A stretch of DNA of 64,000 nucleotides from Candidatus Hydrogenedentota bacterium. GTDB taxonomy: Bacteria > Hydrogenedentota > Hydrogenedentia > Hydrogenedentales > SLHB01. Below the pieces are notes generated by a model that was not told where the DNA came from, did no database searches, and saw only the letters and a list, made by a program, of their open reading frames with translations. The stretch is taken from the NCBI GenBank assembly GCA_020849535.1, contig JADLGB010000154.1:16051-80050 (forward strand), read 5' to 3'. Made by a program: the position numbers and the translations under genes. Numbering within the stretch: the stretch's first letter is position 1; each line of letters starts with the position of its first letter. Positions 63,834 through 64,000 of the stretch are shown here, one piece after another.

Positions 63834-63890
63834 TTGTAGCGCAGGCGTCCCGCCTGCATCCGAATTGCAGGCTGGACGCCTGCGCTACAA
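63834..63890. repeat. TGTAGCGCAGGCG-type inverted repeat
   Basis: Left arm 63834-63858 and right arm 63866-63890 (25 bp each, one mismatch) flank a seven-base loop. The arms begin TTGTAGCGCAGGCGTCC. This hairpin lies between the ends of two convergent genes and could act as a terminator for both. Confidence 0.7.
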
Positions 63891-63897
63891 GAGGTAT

Positions 63898-64000
63898 TCA
63901 CCCGAAGATTCCGGACACCGCGCCGCCGCGTTCTTTCATGCGTTGCAGGGCTTCCAGGTTCAGCATGAGGTGGCGCGGATGGTGATAATGCTCGATGCGA
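63898..64000 (-). CDS. partial gene at the right edge, C-terminus only
   Basis: On the minus strand a frame runs in from the window edge and ends at TGA (63898-63900). The last residues read RIEHYHHPRHLMLNLEALQR and then MKERGGAVSGIFG. No family can be named from 33 residues. It is included because the codons look coding and the frame ends just before the inverted repeat. Confidence 0.4.
   Translation of the reverse strand, partial: RIEHYHHPRHLMLNLEALQRMKERGGAVSGIFG

Overview
The window reads as a GC-rich chromosomal segment of a Gram-negative, environmental bacterium of the Planctomycetes/Hydrogenedentes/Lentisphaerae type. That placement is an inference. It rests on three DUF1559-type prepilins with a C-terminal HxPGG...DGHV motif, large secreted DUF4838 and DUF6259 proteins, a PilQ secretin with a full PilMNOP set, lipoproteins, and a surface-polysaccharide locus with WecB, WecC, a Wzz-like protein and a flippase. 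No rRNA, tRNA, CRISPR array, prophage or intact insertion sequence was recognised.

Layout. 1-5.5 kb: a 1442-residue secreted glycosidase-like/DUF4838 fusion and a convergent radical SAM enzyme. 5.7-14.8 kb: a leftward pilin region with a small lipoprotein, two prepilins (6241-7323 and 8761-9771), an SGNH hydrolase between them, and an operon of a third prepilin, a CHASE histidine kinase and a sigma-54-dependent response regulator. 15.3-22.2 kb: pilMNOPQ, the type IV pilus alignment complex and secretin. 22.3-31.7 kb: a tightly packed six-gene exopolysaccharide operon. 31.7-41.2 kb: wecBC, then divergently a Wzz-like protein, flippase, methyltransferase, glycosyltransferase and ligase/polymerase. 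41.3-54.7 kb: housekeeping and miscellaneous genes (stand-alone AICAR transformylase, Gfo/Idh/MocA oxidoreductase, PAS protein, FabH, glutathione peroxidase, penicillin-acylase lipoprotein plus kinase, aldo-keto reductase, SDR, SH3 protein). 54.7-63.8 kb: two tandem DUF6259 proteins (one truncated), a radical SAM-methyltransferase fusion and an Asp-rich secreted protein, with several families of inverted and tandem repeats between them.

The most interesting signal is a small sigma-54 circuit that can be read directly from the DNA. Prepilins 1 and 2 each have a near-perfect -24/-12 promoter with almost the same sequence. Each also has a closely related 27-bp palindrome 98 or 99 bp upstream of it. 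The sensor kinase and sigma-54 activator that could read these palindromes are encoded next door, in an operon headed by a third prepilin that lacks such a promoter. The activator appears to start at ATT, because its receiver domain extends 23 codons upstream of the first conventional start codon, behind a perfect ribosome-binding site. A fourth gene, the radical SAM-methyltransferase fusion, has a consensus -24/-12 site of its own about 40 bp upstream.
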